Shown: piece by piece, positions 44,012-52,501 of the stretch
Numbering within the stretch: the stretch's first letter is position 1
Layout of the letters: each line of letters starts with the position of its first letter
Assembly (NCBI RefSeq): GCF_026239675.1
Contig: NZ_JAPIVQ010000004.1
Span: 496,001 to 560,000 of the forward strand
Length of the DNA: 64,000 nt
Source: Pedobacter sp. PLR
Lineage (GTDB): Bacteria > Bacteroidota > Bacteroidia > Sphingobacteriales > Sphingobacteriaceae
Reading direction: 5' to 3'
Notes under the pieces: model-generated
Seen by the model: the letters and a program-made list of their open reading frames with translations, nothing else
Database searches by the model: none
Told to the model about the DNA's origin: nothing
Position numbers and translations under genes: made by a program

Positions 44012-44092
44012 GCGGTTTGCAGGGAGTCCGGACCGGACTGCCGGATTCGCTGGAAAAGAATGGAATCAAGCCCTTAAAAAGGGTAAACCCTA
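44012..44092. ncRNA. candidate structured RNA in the 700-bp gap upstream of the propeller kinase
   Basis: The gap 43726-44421 contains no protein gene. Inside it, a GC-rich island stands out against AT-rich flanks and can fold into a closing helix GGTTT/AAACC (44014-44018 with 44085-44089). This encloses three hairpins: 44025-44030 with 44034-44039, 44044-44048 with 44063-44067, and 44071-44075 with 44079-44083. The pairings are all mutually compatible. A strong terminator at 44203-44237 could end a transcript. I could not match it to tmRNA, 6S RNA or RNase P RNA. Strand is not certain; the plus strand is favoured by the terminator distance. Confidence 0.35.
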
Positions 44093-44202
44093 CGTTTAAA
44101 AAATGAGAATTAAGTTTATAATCTGTTACTCATCATCAGGAGCTTACTGAATATGGGTGTTGTTCCTACAGAGGGAGGAGCGCTTAAAAAAACAAAGCAA
44201 AA

Positions 44203-44237
44203 AAAAAATGGTAAAGTTTGAGGCTTTACCATTTTTT
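44203..44237. terminator. strong bidirectional intrinsic terminator in an otherwise gene-free stretch
   Basis: A 14-bp perfect stem (44203-44216 with 44224-44237) with a 7-nt loop has an A-run before and a T-run after. It lies 185 bp beyond the propeller kinase stop codon on the minus strand and about 110 bp after the candidate RNA on the plus strand, so it may end either. Confidence 0.8.
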
Positions 44238-44421
44238 AACACACAAATGAAACCTGAATTGAGATATAGTTTTAGGTTAGGTAAAATATCTTTGATCAAT
44301 TCTATAAGAACGCTTTTTACAAACTATGTTTGTTTTTAATATCTATAACAAGTTTAGTGCTAATTTGGATACCAATAATTTTAACTTAGTAAGTGGTACT
44401 TATAATTGAGTAAACGGTAAT

Positions 44422-47376
44422 TTAGGTGTATAAAGGGATAGAAATCGATACAAAAGTACCAGACAACCCGGTTTGCTGTACACTGATCTGTATCGGATTT
44501 GCTTCTACCTGATTTAATAAATGGATACGTTCTTTAGTCAGGTCCATCCCTTTACTCTGGTGTTCTCCTTTTTTCTCTCTCAAAGAGTTTTCAATGCCTA
44601 CGCCATCGTCAATAATTTTAATGATGAGGTGATCGGGCCCCTGAAGGTCAATCAGGATGTCTATTTTACCACCTTCTTCTTTGGGCATAATGCCATGCCA
44701 TATCGCATTTTCAATAAAAGGCTGGAGAATCATAGAAGGAATCATCGTTTCTTCCTTATCAATTGCCGGACTCACCCGGATCTGATAAATCAGCTTATCG
44801 CCAAATCTTTTCTTCTCCAGACTCAGGTACAATTCCAGATAATCAAGTTCCTCTTCCAGCGTAATGAAACTCCGGGTACAAATCTCCAGGTTTTTTCTAA
44901 TCAGCTTAGCAAAGCCTGTTAGCACCTTATTGGCAGAATTGGTGTCCTTGGTATTGATGTAGTGCTGAATGGAATTCATCACATTAAACACGAAATGTGG
45001 GTTCATCATGGCTTGCAAAGCACGTTGCTCCAGCATGAGGATCTTGTTCTTCAACAGCAATTGTTCCTGTTCTTTGTTTTTTTGCCGGCGTGTTACCACT
45101 ACAGCCAACTTATAAAAAGCAAGGCCCGCCACTGAAAATACCAGTACGAGGAACCAGGTGGTCTGCCAGAAATAAGCTTTAAGTACAAAGCTTACGGTAA
45201 CCGGGGTACTCCAGTCGCTGTTATTGGATTTTGCACTCAGTTCAAAAACATAAGCGCCGGGCTCCAGCGTGGAGAACTCAATCCTGCGACTTCTGGTTTC
45301 TGTCCAGGGGGCATCATGTTTCAGTCGATAGCGGTATAAGATGTTTTTATTTTGAAAATCAATGGCACTATAGAAAAATGTAATGCTGTTGTTAGAAGGC
45401 TCCAGTATATGATCCGGATGGTTCATGCCCAGCTTATTCTTGTTATTGACCACCGAAGTAATGTATACTTTTGGCGCCTCATTTTTATTGATGGAGTGAT
45501 TGACATCAAAATAGACCAGACCACTGTTAGTCGCAAAATAGGCGTTCTTTTCTCCTATAAACAAGCAATTTACGTCATCTGTCAGTAGGGAGTTGGTAAA
45601 GCCAAAAGATTCTACAACAGCCTTGTCGTTTTTAAAATCAATCTTATTGATGCCATTATTCGTCACTACCCAGGTCTCATCATTCTTTACAAACAATCTT
45701 TTACAAATGTTATCTGCCAGACCATCTTCCTGCGTGATGACCTTTAAGATACGGCCATTCCTCATGAAAATCAGTCCGTTGCCATCCGTTGCCAATACAA
45801 GCGTATGGTCTGAAAGCTCCTGAATATCATTGATCCTTTTCGTTAAAAGTGGTTGTTTAACATAATAATTGGACAATATTCCTTTAGAAAATTGCGATAG
45901 CCCATTCACATTGGAGAACCAGAGATGCTGTGCCTGGTCATAAAATACCCGGTAAGAACGGTTGTTAAAGAAATCTTCCCCTTGTTTAAAAGATAAGGAG
46001 GTGAATTCAAACCGGCGCTCCCGGTCAGGAATTATCACCACACCAGAAGAAAGCGCCAGTGCAAGGTTTTTTCCCGAAGCAATGCTAAAGCTTTTGATGA
46101 CAAACATGGAATTATTGGTCTCTTTCAGGAAATCAATCTGACGGTTGTCCTGATAAATGTCGTTGATCCTGCCCAGACCATAATCTGAAGCAAAATAAAT
46201 GGCATGATTCAGAGAGTCAAAAGCGAGCTGTTTGATGGTGTTATATTTCTTTTGATCTGGCAATGCGATCTTTTGAATCTGACCATTTTTAAGGTTCAGC
46301 GTATTGATCTTTGCTTCGTCAAGGCCTAGCCAGAGTCTGTTGCGATCGTCCCTGGTAATGCTTTTCACCACATCGCTGCTCAGTCCGTTGGCTTTGTTGA
46401 CCACATAAAGACGTTCATTTTCCTGTGGCAACATATAAATCCCGTTAGTGGTGGTAAACCACATATTGCCTTTGGCATCCTTAATGGCCTGACTGGCGGA
46501 GATATTTTCCAGGAAGCGTTTGGTTTTTCCGTCTGCTTCCACATGGTAGATTCCTGAGGCATTACTGATCCAGAGATCCGGCTTTTGATCGGTATAAAAA
46601 TAACCAGGGTCATTGTTCAGGATATCCGGACTGATCTTTATCTTCAAAACCTCCTGATTGCCCTTTCTGATGTTCAGCCCCTTTTGATCAAGATAGGCGA
46701 GGGTTTTATCAGGTAAATTGAGTGCAGTTTTATAAGATAAGGGTAAACGCTGATGGGGAACCACCTTGAAGGTGTTGTTTTCCATGACGCGGACAGAGGT
46801 ATTGCTGATGGCCCAGATCTTTCCTTTCTCATCTTCATGGATAAAGGCATTGATGAACTGGCGGTCATGGTCGGCAGAAATGTATTTTCTGATCGACTTT
46901 CCATTGTACATGACCAGCATGTTTTTATTCGTTCCCAGCCATATTCTCCCCTTACTATCCTGGAAAAAAGAAACGATAACGGCATTGACTTTTAAGAGCT
47001 TTAACAGCTTGTTGTTCGTTTCATTATAGATCTTGCCGTTTAAAAAATAACTGAGCTGACCATTTAAAGCCAGGAACCATATTTTTCCACTCTTATCTTC
47101 CTTTAATTGCAGGATTTGATTGTCGGGTAAACCATCATTAACGGAGAATGTCTCTACAACTTTCCCGTCAAACCGGCTGACGCCTGCATCGGTAGCAATC
47201 CAGATATAGCCTTTGCTATCCTGCATCGTATAAAAGCAATTGTTGCTGGGTAAGCCACTCTTGGTATCAAGGTGTTGCAGGTAGGTGCTTTGAGAAAAGA
47301 CCACCTGGCTGCTGATCAGGCAGAGCATAAAAGGAATGATCCACTTAACGATCCCTTTTGTATTAAGATTTATCAC
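44422..47376 (-). CDS. propeller-type sensor histidine kinase (LytS-like kinase core)
   Basis: A signal peptide or anchor (IVKWIIPFMLCLISSQVVFSQ) leads to two seven-bladed regulator propellers with repeats such as DSKGYIWIATDAGVSRFDGK and DRNRLWLGLDEAKI, then a Y_Y_Y domain (NNSITFFYSAIDFQNKNILY), one transmembrane helix (TWFLVLVFSVAGLAFYKLAV) and a His_kinase core with MNPHFVFNVMNSIQHYI, where His is codon 794 from this start. The sensor half is periplasmic. The GTG at 47376 (984 residues) is preferred because it gives a compact signal peptide and a 14-bp overlap with the upstream regulator; a GTG at 47418 would add 14 residues. The partner is the LytTR regulator upstream. Confidence 0.88.
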   Translation of the reverse strand: MINLNTKGIVKWIIPFMLCLISSQVVFSQSTYLQHLDTKSGLPSNNCFYTMQDSKGYIWIATDAGVSRFDGKVVETFSVNDGLPDNQILQLKEDKSGKIWFLALNGQLSYFLNGKIYNETNNKLLKLLKVNAVIVSFFQDSKGRIWLGTNKNMLVMYNGKSIRKYISADHDRQFINAFIHEDEKGKIWAISNTSVRVMENNTFKVVPHQRLPLSYKTALNLPDKTLAYLDQKGLNIRKGNQEVLKIKISPDILNNDPGYFYTDQKPDLWISNASGIYHVEADGKTKRFLENISASQAIKDAKGNMWFTTTNGIYMLPQENERLYVVNKANGLSSDVVKSITRDDRNRLWLGLDEAKINTLNLKNGQIQKIALPDQKKYNTIKQLAFDSLNHAIYFASDYGLGRINDIYQDNRQIDFLKETNNSMFVIKSFSIASGKNLALALSSGVVIIPDRERRFEFTSLSFKQGEDFFNNRSYRVFYDQAQHLWFSNVNGLSQFSKGILSNYYVKQPLLTKRINDIQELSDHTLVLATDGNGLIFMRNGRILKVITQEDGLADNICKRLFVKNDETWVVTNNGINKIDFKNDKAVVESFGFTNSLLTDDVNCLFIGEKNAYFATNSGLVYFDVNHSINKNEAPKVYITSVVNNKNKLGMNHPDHILEPSNNSITFFYSAIDFQNKNILYRYRLKHDAPWTETRSRRIEFSTLEPGAYVFELSAKSNNSDWSTPVTVSFVLKAYFWQTTWFLVLVFSVAGLAFYKLAVVVTRRQKNKEQEQLLLKNKILMLEQRALQAMMNPHFVFNVMNSIQHYINTKDTNSANKVLTGFAKLIRKNLEICTRSFITLEEELDYLELYLSLEKKRFGDKLIYQIRVSPAIDKEETMIPSMILQPFIENAIWHGIMPKEEGGKIDILIDLQGPDHLIIKIIDDGVGIENSLREKKGEHQSKGMDLTKERIHLLNQVEANPIQISVQQTGLSGTFVSISIPLYT

Positions 47377-48145
47377 TTTCAATTCTGATATACGATTTAA
47401 CTTTTTCCGCAAAATCACTCGCGCGCCTTCTCGAAACGGCGATCTTTTCCCCGTTTTTCAAAAGAACTTCCACACCATTTTTCGAATTATACTCTTTTAA
47501 ATAGTTCAGGTTAACAATACTCGATTTATGAATGCGCACAAATTGCTGCTCAGGAAGTATCTCTTCATATTCCTTTAAAACTTTTGAAACGGTAATTTTT
47601 TCCTTGTTGGCGAGGTGAAAAATAGAATAATTGCTGTCTGCTTCAATATGAATAATATCGTTGATATCTATTAAAGAATAGCCCTGGCCATTCGGAAGGC
47701 TGATTTTTCTGATTTCTGACCGGTCTGAAAGATTGGCTGCCAGATTTTGTAAACTGTCATTCCTGTTGTGTTCCTTTTTATTCAGGGCAATGAATTTCCC
47801 CGCTTTTTCTACCGCTAGTTTTAACTCATCAATATCAATAGGTTTCAAAAGATAATCCAGGGCATTGGCTTTAATCGCCCTTAGTGCATACTGATCGTAA
47901 GCAGTAGTAAAAATGACATGGGCGTTGTGTTGTTGGGCCAGAGGGATGAGTTCAAACCCATTTTCGCCAGGCATGGCAATATCCAGAAATATCAAATCGA
48001 CCTGGTGATTGCTCATCAACAGCCTTGCTTCAGCTACTGATTTTGCAATCCCCACGATATGAATGCGCTCGCAATTTTCCTGAAGCAGGAAATAAAGAGA
48101 GGAGCGGGCAAATTCTTCATCATCAACAATAATCGTGTTCAGCAC
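47363..48145 (-). CDS. LytTR-family response regulator paired with the propeller kinase
   Basis: The 260 residues have a receiver (Asp8-Asp9, phospho-acceptor Asp55 in FLDIAMPGENG, LLKPIDIDE) and a LytTR DNA-binding domain (about 160-255; YSLIDINDIIHIEADSNYSI, RIHKSSIVNLNYL). It precedes the kinase gene in the operon and overlaps it. It is the only DNA-binding product of the pair, so it should carry the transcriptional output. The divergent ferritin-like gene 230 bp away is a possible target. Confidence 0.93.
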   Translation of the reverse strand: MLNTIIVDDEEFARSSLYFLLQENCERIHIVGIAKSVAEARLLMSNHQVDLIFLDIAMPGENGFELIPLAQQHNAHVIFTTAYDQYALRAIKANALDYLLKPIDIDELKLAVEKAGKFIALNKKEHNRNDSLQNLAANLSDRSEIRKISLPNGQGYSLIDINDIIHIEADSNYSIFHLANKEKITVSKVLKEYEEILPEQQFVRIHKSSIVNLNYLKEYNSKNGVEVLLKNGEKIAVSRRRASDFAEKVKSYIRIESDKS

Positions 48146-48374
48146 TGCTATCGGGTTTATAGGGTCAATTTATTAAAAAAATGAGGGATGTAAGAATCTT
48201 TTTTGCTGAGGATAAAAACCAAGTGGTCATTTCTAGCGTAAGTCCCATTATAAAACCTAAGAAATTTTAGAAAACTAAAACCTGCGCAGGTAAGTTTCAT
48301 AAACTTTTGAACTAAAAATTAGAATTACGGTTTGCGAGAGCAAAATCGTGATTTTTTAACTCAAAGCTATAACT

Positions 48375-49091
48375 ATGAAAAACTTACATGATGAAAAAGA
48401 AGTGCTGCAAGAGGAACGCAGTATTCTTACCGCTCCATTGCAACGCCGTTCATTTCTGCAATTTGCAGGTGCTGGTGCAGCAGGCGTCGCTTTGATCGCC
48501 GCAGGATGTAAAAAAGATAGATCCATGATCGATGATGGTGGGATCAAAGGGGGAGTCACGCTCGATTTCAAAGACGATATAGGTGTATTAAATTATGCTT
48601 ATGCATTGGAACAACTAGAAGCCGCATTTTATATTCAGGTGGCTGCCACTCCATATGCGAACATCAGTGCTCCTGAACTTGCCTATTTTAAAGACATACA
48701 ATTTCATGAAATTGCCCACCGTGAATTTTTCAAAAATGCACTGGGTCCGGCTGCAATCGGCGGACTGGAAGTTGACTTCTCAAAAATCAACTTTGCGGAC
48801 AGAACCAGTGTACTGGGGACTGCAAAAGCATTCGAAGATTTAGGGGTTTCTGCTTATAATGGCGCTGGGAAATTATTGAAAAGTACCGTTTACCTAACAC
48901 TGGCAGGCAAAATTGTTTCTGTGGAAGCGCGTCATGCGGCTTACATCAGAGAGCTGATCTCGCCAAACTCCTTCTCTAACGTAGAAGTAGTAGATGCCGT
49001 CATGGGGCTGGACAAATCCCGTGATCCAAAAGCGGTACTGGCCATTGCTGGTGGATTTGTGAAAACAAAAATCAACGTCATTAATTTATAG
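48375..49091 (+). CDS. ferritin-like domain protein, Tat-type lipoprotein
   Basis: The 238 residues begin with a twin-arginine signal (LQRRSFLQFAGAGAAGVAL; Arg24-Arg25) that ends in the lipobox IAAGC with Cys45, so the protein may be exported folded and then lipidated. The mature part is a ferritin-like helix bundle (PF13668-type) with YALEQLEAAFY, FHEIAHREFFKNALG and SVEARHAAYIREL, which supply Glu and His residues of a probable di-metal site. Redox or oxidative-stress duties are common guesses for this family. The next gene encodes a paralogue. Confidence 0.85.
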   Translation: MKNLHDEKEVLQEERSILTAPLQRRSFLQFAGAGAAGVALIAAGCKKDRSMIDDGGIKGGVTLDFKDDIGVLNYAYALEQLEAAFYIQVAATPYANISAPELAYFKDIQFHEIAHREFFKNALGPAAIGGLEVDFSKINFADRTSVLGTAKAFEDLGVSAYNGAGKLLKSTVYLTLAGKIVSVEARHAAYIRELISPNSFSNVEVVDAVMGLDKSRDPKAVLAIAGGFVKTKINVINL

Positions 49092-49107
49092 TCTTAACCT
49101 GGAAATC

Positions 49108-49953
49108 ATGAATATCGTCGATATATTAGAAGAAATTGAAAAAGTAGATGGAGAGGTGTATGAACGCTTTAGTCCACGTAGAACTGCAATGAAGGAGTTT
49201 TTCAATGTAGGAAAGAAAATAAGTCTGGCTGCGGTGCCATTGGCCCTCGGTTCCATGTTTAACAAAGCCTACGGACAAAGTACCTTGCCTGCAAATGTAA
49301 AAGCAGTATTGCAATTTGCCCTAACCTTAGAACATTTTGAAGCCGCCTTTTATGTACAGGCATTGAAAACAACAGGTGGTGCGGATTTCTCCGGATCGAA
49401 ACAAATGGCCTTAGATAAAGCGGCTATTGAGATCATCAGTGCCCATGAAACGGCGCATGTTAACTTTTTAAAAGGAGTAATCGGGGCAGATGCAGTTGCT
49501 GCCAAAGCCAGTTATGACTGGACGGCAAGTGGTGCTTTTCCAAATCCATTTGCATCGGGTAATTACGGGATTTTTCTTGCCGTTGCCCAGGCCCTGGAAG
49601 ATACCGGAGTTCGTGCTTACAAAGGACAGGCGCCAGCCTTAGTTGGACAGGGTGGTGTGCTGGAAGCAGCATTGAATATTCATTCTGTGGAAGCTCGTCA
49701 TGCCGCCAAAATCCGTTACATGCGTGCACAAAACGGCTTTAACATTAAACCATGGATTACCGGTGGAAATGATAGTGGTGTTGCGAATGCTGCAGCAGTA
49801 TATGCCGGAGAAGAAAATGTGCTTCAGGCAGGTATTACGATTACTGGAATTAACGGAGCCGCAATTACGGCGAATGCTGCTACAGAATCATTTGATGAGC
49901 CATTAACTACACAACAAGTATTAGATATTGTGAAATTATTCGGAGTTTCTTAA
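49108..49953 (+). CDS. ferritin-like domain protein, exported
   Basis: A 281-residue paralogue of the preceding protein. An extended N-terminus with PRRTAMKEFFNVGKKISLAA and a hydrophobic stretch resembles a Tat or Sec signal without lipobox (GSMFNKAYGQS). The bundle carries LEHFEAAFYVQAL, SAHETAHVNFLKGVIG and SVEARHAAKIRYM with the same metal-binding Glu/His pattern. It is 16 bp after the first copy, so the pair is co-transcribed and probably forms a complex or works on the same substrate. A terminator follows. Confidence 0.85.
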   Translation: MNIVDILEEIEKVDGEVYERFSPRRTAMKEFFNVGKKISLAAVPLALGSMFNKAYGQSTLPANVKAVLQFALTLEHFEAAFYVQALKTTGGADFSGSKQMALDKAAIEIISAHETAHVNFLKGVIGADAVAAKASYDWTASGAFPNPFASGNYGIFLAVAQALEDTGVRAYKGQAPALVGQGGVLEAALNIHSVEARHAAKIRYMRAQNGFNIKPWITGGNDSGVANAAAVYAGEENVLQAGITITGINGAAITANAATESFDEPLTTQQVLDIVKLFGVS

Positions 49954-49983
49954 AAAACAGGGGATTTGTTTAGGTTTAAGTTG

Positions 49984-50013
49984 GGGAAGAGGATGTATTC
50001 TCTTCCCTTTTTT
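49984..50013 (+). terminator. terminator after the ferritin-like pair
   Basis: An 8-bp GC-containing stem (49984-49991 with 50000-50007) with an 8-nt loop is followed by six Ts. Confidence 0.85.
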
Positions 50014-50032
50014 CTTATCTGCCAATATCAAT

Positions 50033-51157
50033 TTAGTAATTGATTACCTGCTCTTCCAGGTGATCCGGAAGGTCGCGGTAATTGTACTGCTGACCGCGAA
50101 GCTGAGGCTCGAAACCTGCTTCTCTGATGGCATCCTGAATTCCTTTCGCGGTGAAACGGTGTGGAGCACCAGCGGCAGAAACTACATTCTCCTCAATCAT
50201 AATCGATCCAAAATCATTGGCACCTGCATGTAAACATAGCTCAGCTACGTTCTTACCTACGGTAAGCCAGGAAGCCTGAATATTTTTAATGTTAGGCAGC
50301 ATAATTCTACTCAAAGCAAGCATTCTGATATACTCATCTCCGGAAACATTATTGCTGATCCCTCTTAATCTTTTCAATAAAGTACCATCATCCTGGAAAG
50401 GCCATGGAATAAAGGCAAGGAAACCTTTGGCATCTGCCGGTTTTTCGCTCTGTACTTCCCTGATCCAAACTAAATGTTCGAAACGTTCTTCAATAGTTTC
50501 TACATGACCAAACATCATGGTCGCCGAAGTCGTAATGTCCAGTTGATGTGCTGCACGCATCACATCTAACCATTCTTTACCGCCACATTTACCTTTAGAA
50601 ATCAGCCTTCTTACGCGGTCGTTCAGGATTTCTGCACCTGCACCTGGCAGGGAATCCATACCGGCTTCTTTCAAAGCGCTCAATACTTCCGTATGGGAAA
50701 TTCCTTCCAGTTTCGCCACATGGGCAATTTCCGGCGGACCTAAAGCATGCAGCTTTAGATCAGGATATAATTCTTTTAACTTTCTAAACAGATCAGCATA
50801 AAATTTCAGTCCCAGGTCCGGGTGGTGGCCACCCTGCAACAACAACTGATCTCCGCCTAATCTGAAAGTTTCTTCAATTTTAACTTTATAAGTTTCAATG
50901 TCAGTGATATAGCTTTCGTCGTGTCCTGGTCTTCTAAAGAAGTTACAGAACTTACAATTGGCAATACATACATTGGTCGTATTTACATTACGGTCTATCT
51001 GCCAGGTAACTTTCCCACTCGGTACTTGTTTTTTCCTCAGTTCATTGGCCACATAGGCCAGTTCGGCAGTTGACGCATGGTGATACAGAAAAACGCCTTC
51101 TTCTTGTGTAAGAAAGTCGAATTTTAGCGCCCTATGCAATAAATCGGCTGTATTCAT
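50033..51157 (-). CDS. mqnC: cyclic dehypoxanthinyl futalosine synthase
   Basis: MqnC is the radical-SAM enzyme that cyclises dehypoxanthine futalosine in the futalosine route to menaquinone. The iron-sulfur motif is C-x3-C-x2-C (Cys64, Cys68, Cys71 in CIANCKFC), followed by LLLQGGHHPDLGL, DSLPGAGAEIL and GSIMIEENVVSAAGAPHR, which fit MqnC better than the related MqnE. The 374 residues are normal. It is monocistronic and divergent from the M16 peptidase pair; other mqn genes are not in view. Confidence 0.92.
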   Translation of the reverse strand: MNTADLLHRALKFDFLTQEEGVFLYHHASTAELAYVANELRKKQVPSGKVTWQIDRNVNTTNVCIANCKFCNFFRRPGHDESYITDIETYKVKIEETFRLGGDQLLLQGGHHPDLGLKFYADLFRKLKELYPDLKLHALGPPEIAHVAKLEGISHTEVLSALKEAGMDSLPGAGAEILNDRVRRLISKGKCGGKEWLDVMRAAHQLDITTSATMMFGHVETIEERFEHLVWIREVQSEKPADAKGFLAFIPWPFQDDGTLLKRLRGISNNVSGDEYIRMLALSRIMLPNIKNIQASWLTVGKNVAELCLHAGANDFGSIMIEENVVSAAGAPHRFTAKGIQDAIREAGFEPQLRGQQYNYRDLPDHLEEQVINY

Positions 51158-51228
51158 ACCGCAAATATACCATAAGTTCCTTTCTTTTTATTTCACATTA
51201 TTATCACATTTCCCTTTTGCATTATTCC

Positions 51229-51236
51229 TATCTTTG
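51229..51236 (+). promoter_or_regulatory. possible -7 element of the M16 peptidase operon
   Basis: TATCTTTG fits TAnnTTTG, 20 bp before the ATG. The nearest TTTG lies only 9 bp upstream, so -33 support is lacking. Confidence 0.35.
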
Positions 51237-51256
51237 GCTGATTATTTTTAATATAT

Positions 51257-52501
51257 ATGGTAGATTTTAACCGTTTTACATTGGCCAATGGATTGCGTGT
51301 CCTGGTACACGAGGATGATACAACGCCTATGGCGGTGTTAAACATTCTATATGACGTTGGTGCAAGAGACGAAGAAGAAGATAAAACCGGCTTTGCCCAT
51401 TTATTTGAACACCTGATGTTTGGTGGTTCTGTAAATATTCCTAGCTATGACGAACCTTTACAAAGGGTTGGTGGCGAAAACAATGCTTTTACGAGCAATG
51501 ACATCACCAATTATTACATCACCTTGCCGGCTACAAATCTGGAAACCGCTTTCTGGTTAGAAAGTGACCGCATGCTGAGCCTTGCTTTTTCAGAGAAAAG
51601 TCTGGAAACACAGCGTAATGTGGTGTGTGAAGAGTTCAAACAAAGATATTTAAACCAACCTTACGGTGATGTATGGTTGAAGCTGAGACCGCTTGCTTAT
51701 AAAGAACACCCTTACCGCTGGGCAACTATCGGACAAGACTTAAAGCAAATCGAAGATGCTAAAATGGAAGATGTGAAAGCATTTTTCAAAAAACATTACC
51801 ACCCTCAAAATGCCATTATGGTAATTGGTGGAAATGTGAAAACAGAAGAAGTGAAAGCACTGGCTGAGAAATGGTTTGGGGCGATCCCTGCCGGAGAACA
51901 GACCGAAAGAAACCTTCCTGTAGAACCAGAGCAAACTATTGCCCGTGAAGAAACAGTGGTGGCAGAAGTACCATTGAACGCGATTTATATGGCTTTCCAA
52001 ATGCCGGATCGTGCCGATAAAGACTATCAGGTTTATGATCTGATGTCTGATATCCTTTCACAAGGTCAATCTTCCAGGTTATACAACAGCCTGCTTAAAG
52101 AACAACAATTGTTCAGCGATATCCATGCTTACCTAACCGGAAGTATCGATAAAGGCTTGTTCATCGTGGAAGGTAAACTGGTAGAAGGTGTAACGATGGA
52201 AGCTGCTGAGGCTGCCATCTGGAAAGAGCTGAATGCCATTGCTAACGAAGAAGTGACGGTAGATGAGTTGACGAAAGTGAAAAACAAGTCGGAGTCTATC
52301 ATTGTATTTGCAGAAATGAGTCTTTTAGATAAGGCTATGAACCTTGCTTATTATGAGTTATTAGGAGATGCAGAGCTGCTAAACACAGAAATCGACAGGT
52401 ACCATGAAGTGACTTCATCGCGTATTTTGGAGGTGGCAAAACGCACCTTCGTTAAAGAACAGTCTTCAATTTTATACTATTTAACTGCCCAAGATGCTTA
52501 A
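51257..52501 (+). CDS. M16-family zinc metallopeptidase, catalytic subunit
   Basis: The 414 residues carry the inverted zinc motif HxxEH in FAHLFEHLMFGG (His48, Glu51, His52) and a distal glutamate in RNVVCEEFKQR, so this copy is catalytic. There is no signal peptide, so the location is probably cytoplasmic or periplasmic by other route. Such subunits pair with an inactive partner encoded next door; here the following gene overlaps by 8 bp. Substrates are likely small peptides or unfolded proteins, by family. Confidence 0.92.
   Translation: MVDFNRFTLANGLRVLVHEDDTTPMAVLNILYDVGARDEEEDKTGFAHLFEHLMFGGSVNIPSYDEPLQRVGGENNAFTSNDITNYYITLPATNLETAFWLESDRMLSLAFSEKSLETQRNVVCEEFKQRYLNQPYGDVWLKLRPLAYKEHPYRWATIGQDLKQIEDAKMEDVKAFFKKHYHPQNAIMVIGGNVKTEEVKALAEKWFGAIPAGEQTERNLPVEPEQTIAREETVVAEVPLNAIYMAFQMPDRADKDYQVYDLMSDILSQGQSSRLYNSLLKEQQLFSDIHAYLTGSIDKGLFIVEGKLVEGVTMEAAEAAIWKELNAIANEEVTVDELTKVKNKSESIIVFAEMSLLDKAMNLAYYELLGDAELLNTEIDRYHEVTSSRILEVAKRTFVKEQSSILYYLTAQDA

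Noticed and set aside
43920..44240. tmRNA, 6S RNA or RNase P RNA in the gene-free stretch
   Set aside because: No tRNA-like ends or tag ORF, no long 6S-type central bubble and no RNase P core motif could be found; it is left as an unnamed candidate RNA.
51162..51169. mqnC promoter (TATATTTG on the minus strand)
   Set aside because: The element lies only about 4 bp upstream of the ATG, which would give an almost leaderless mRNA, and no -33 element is present.
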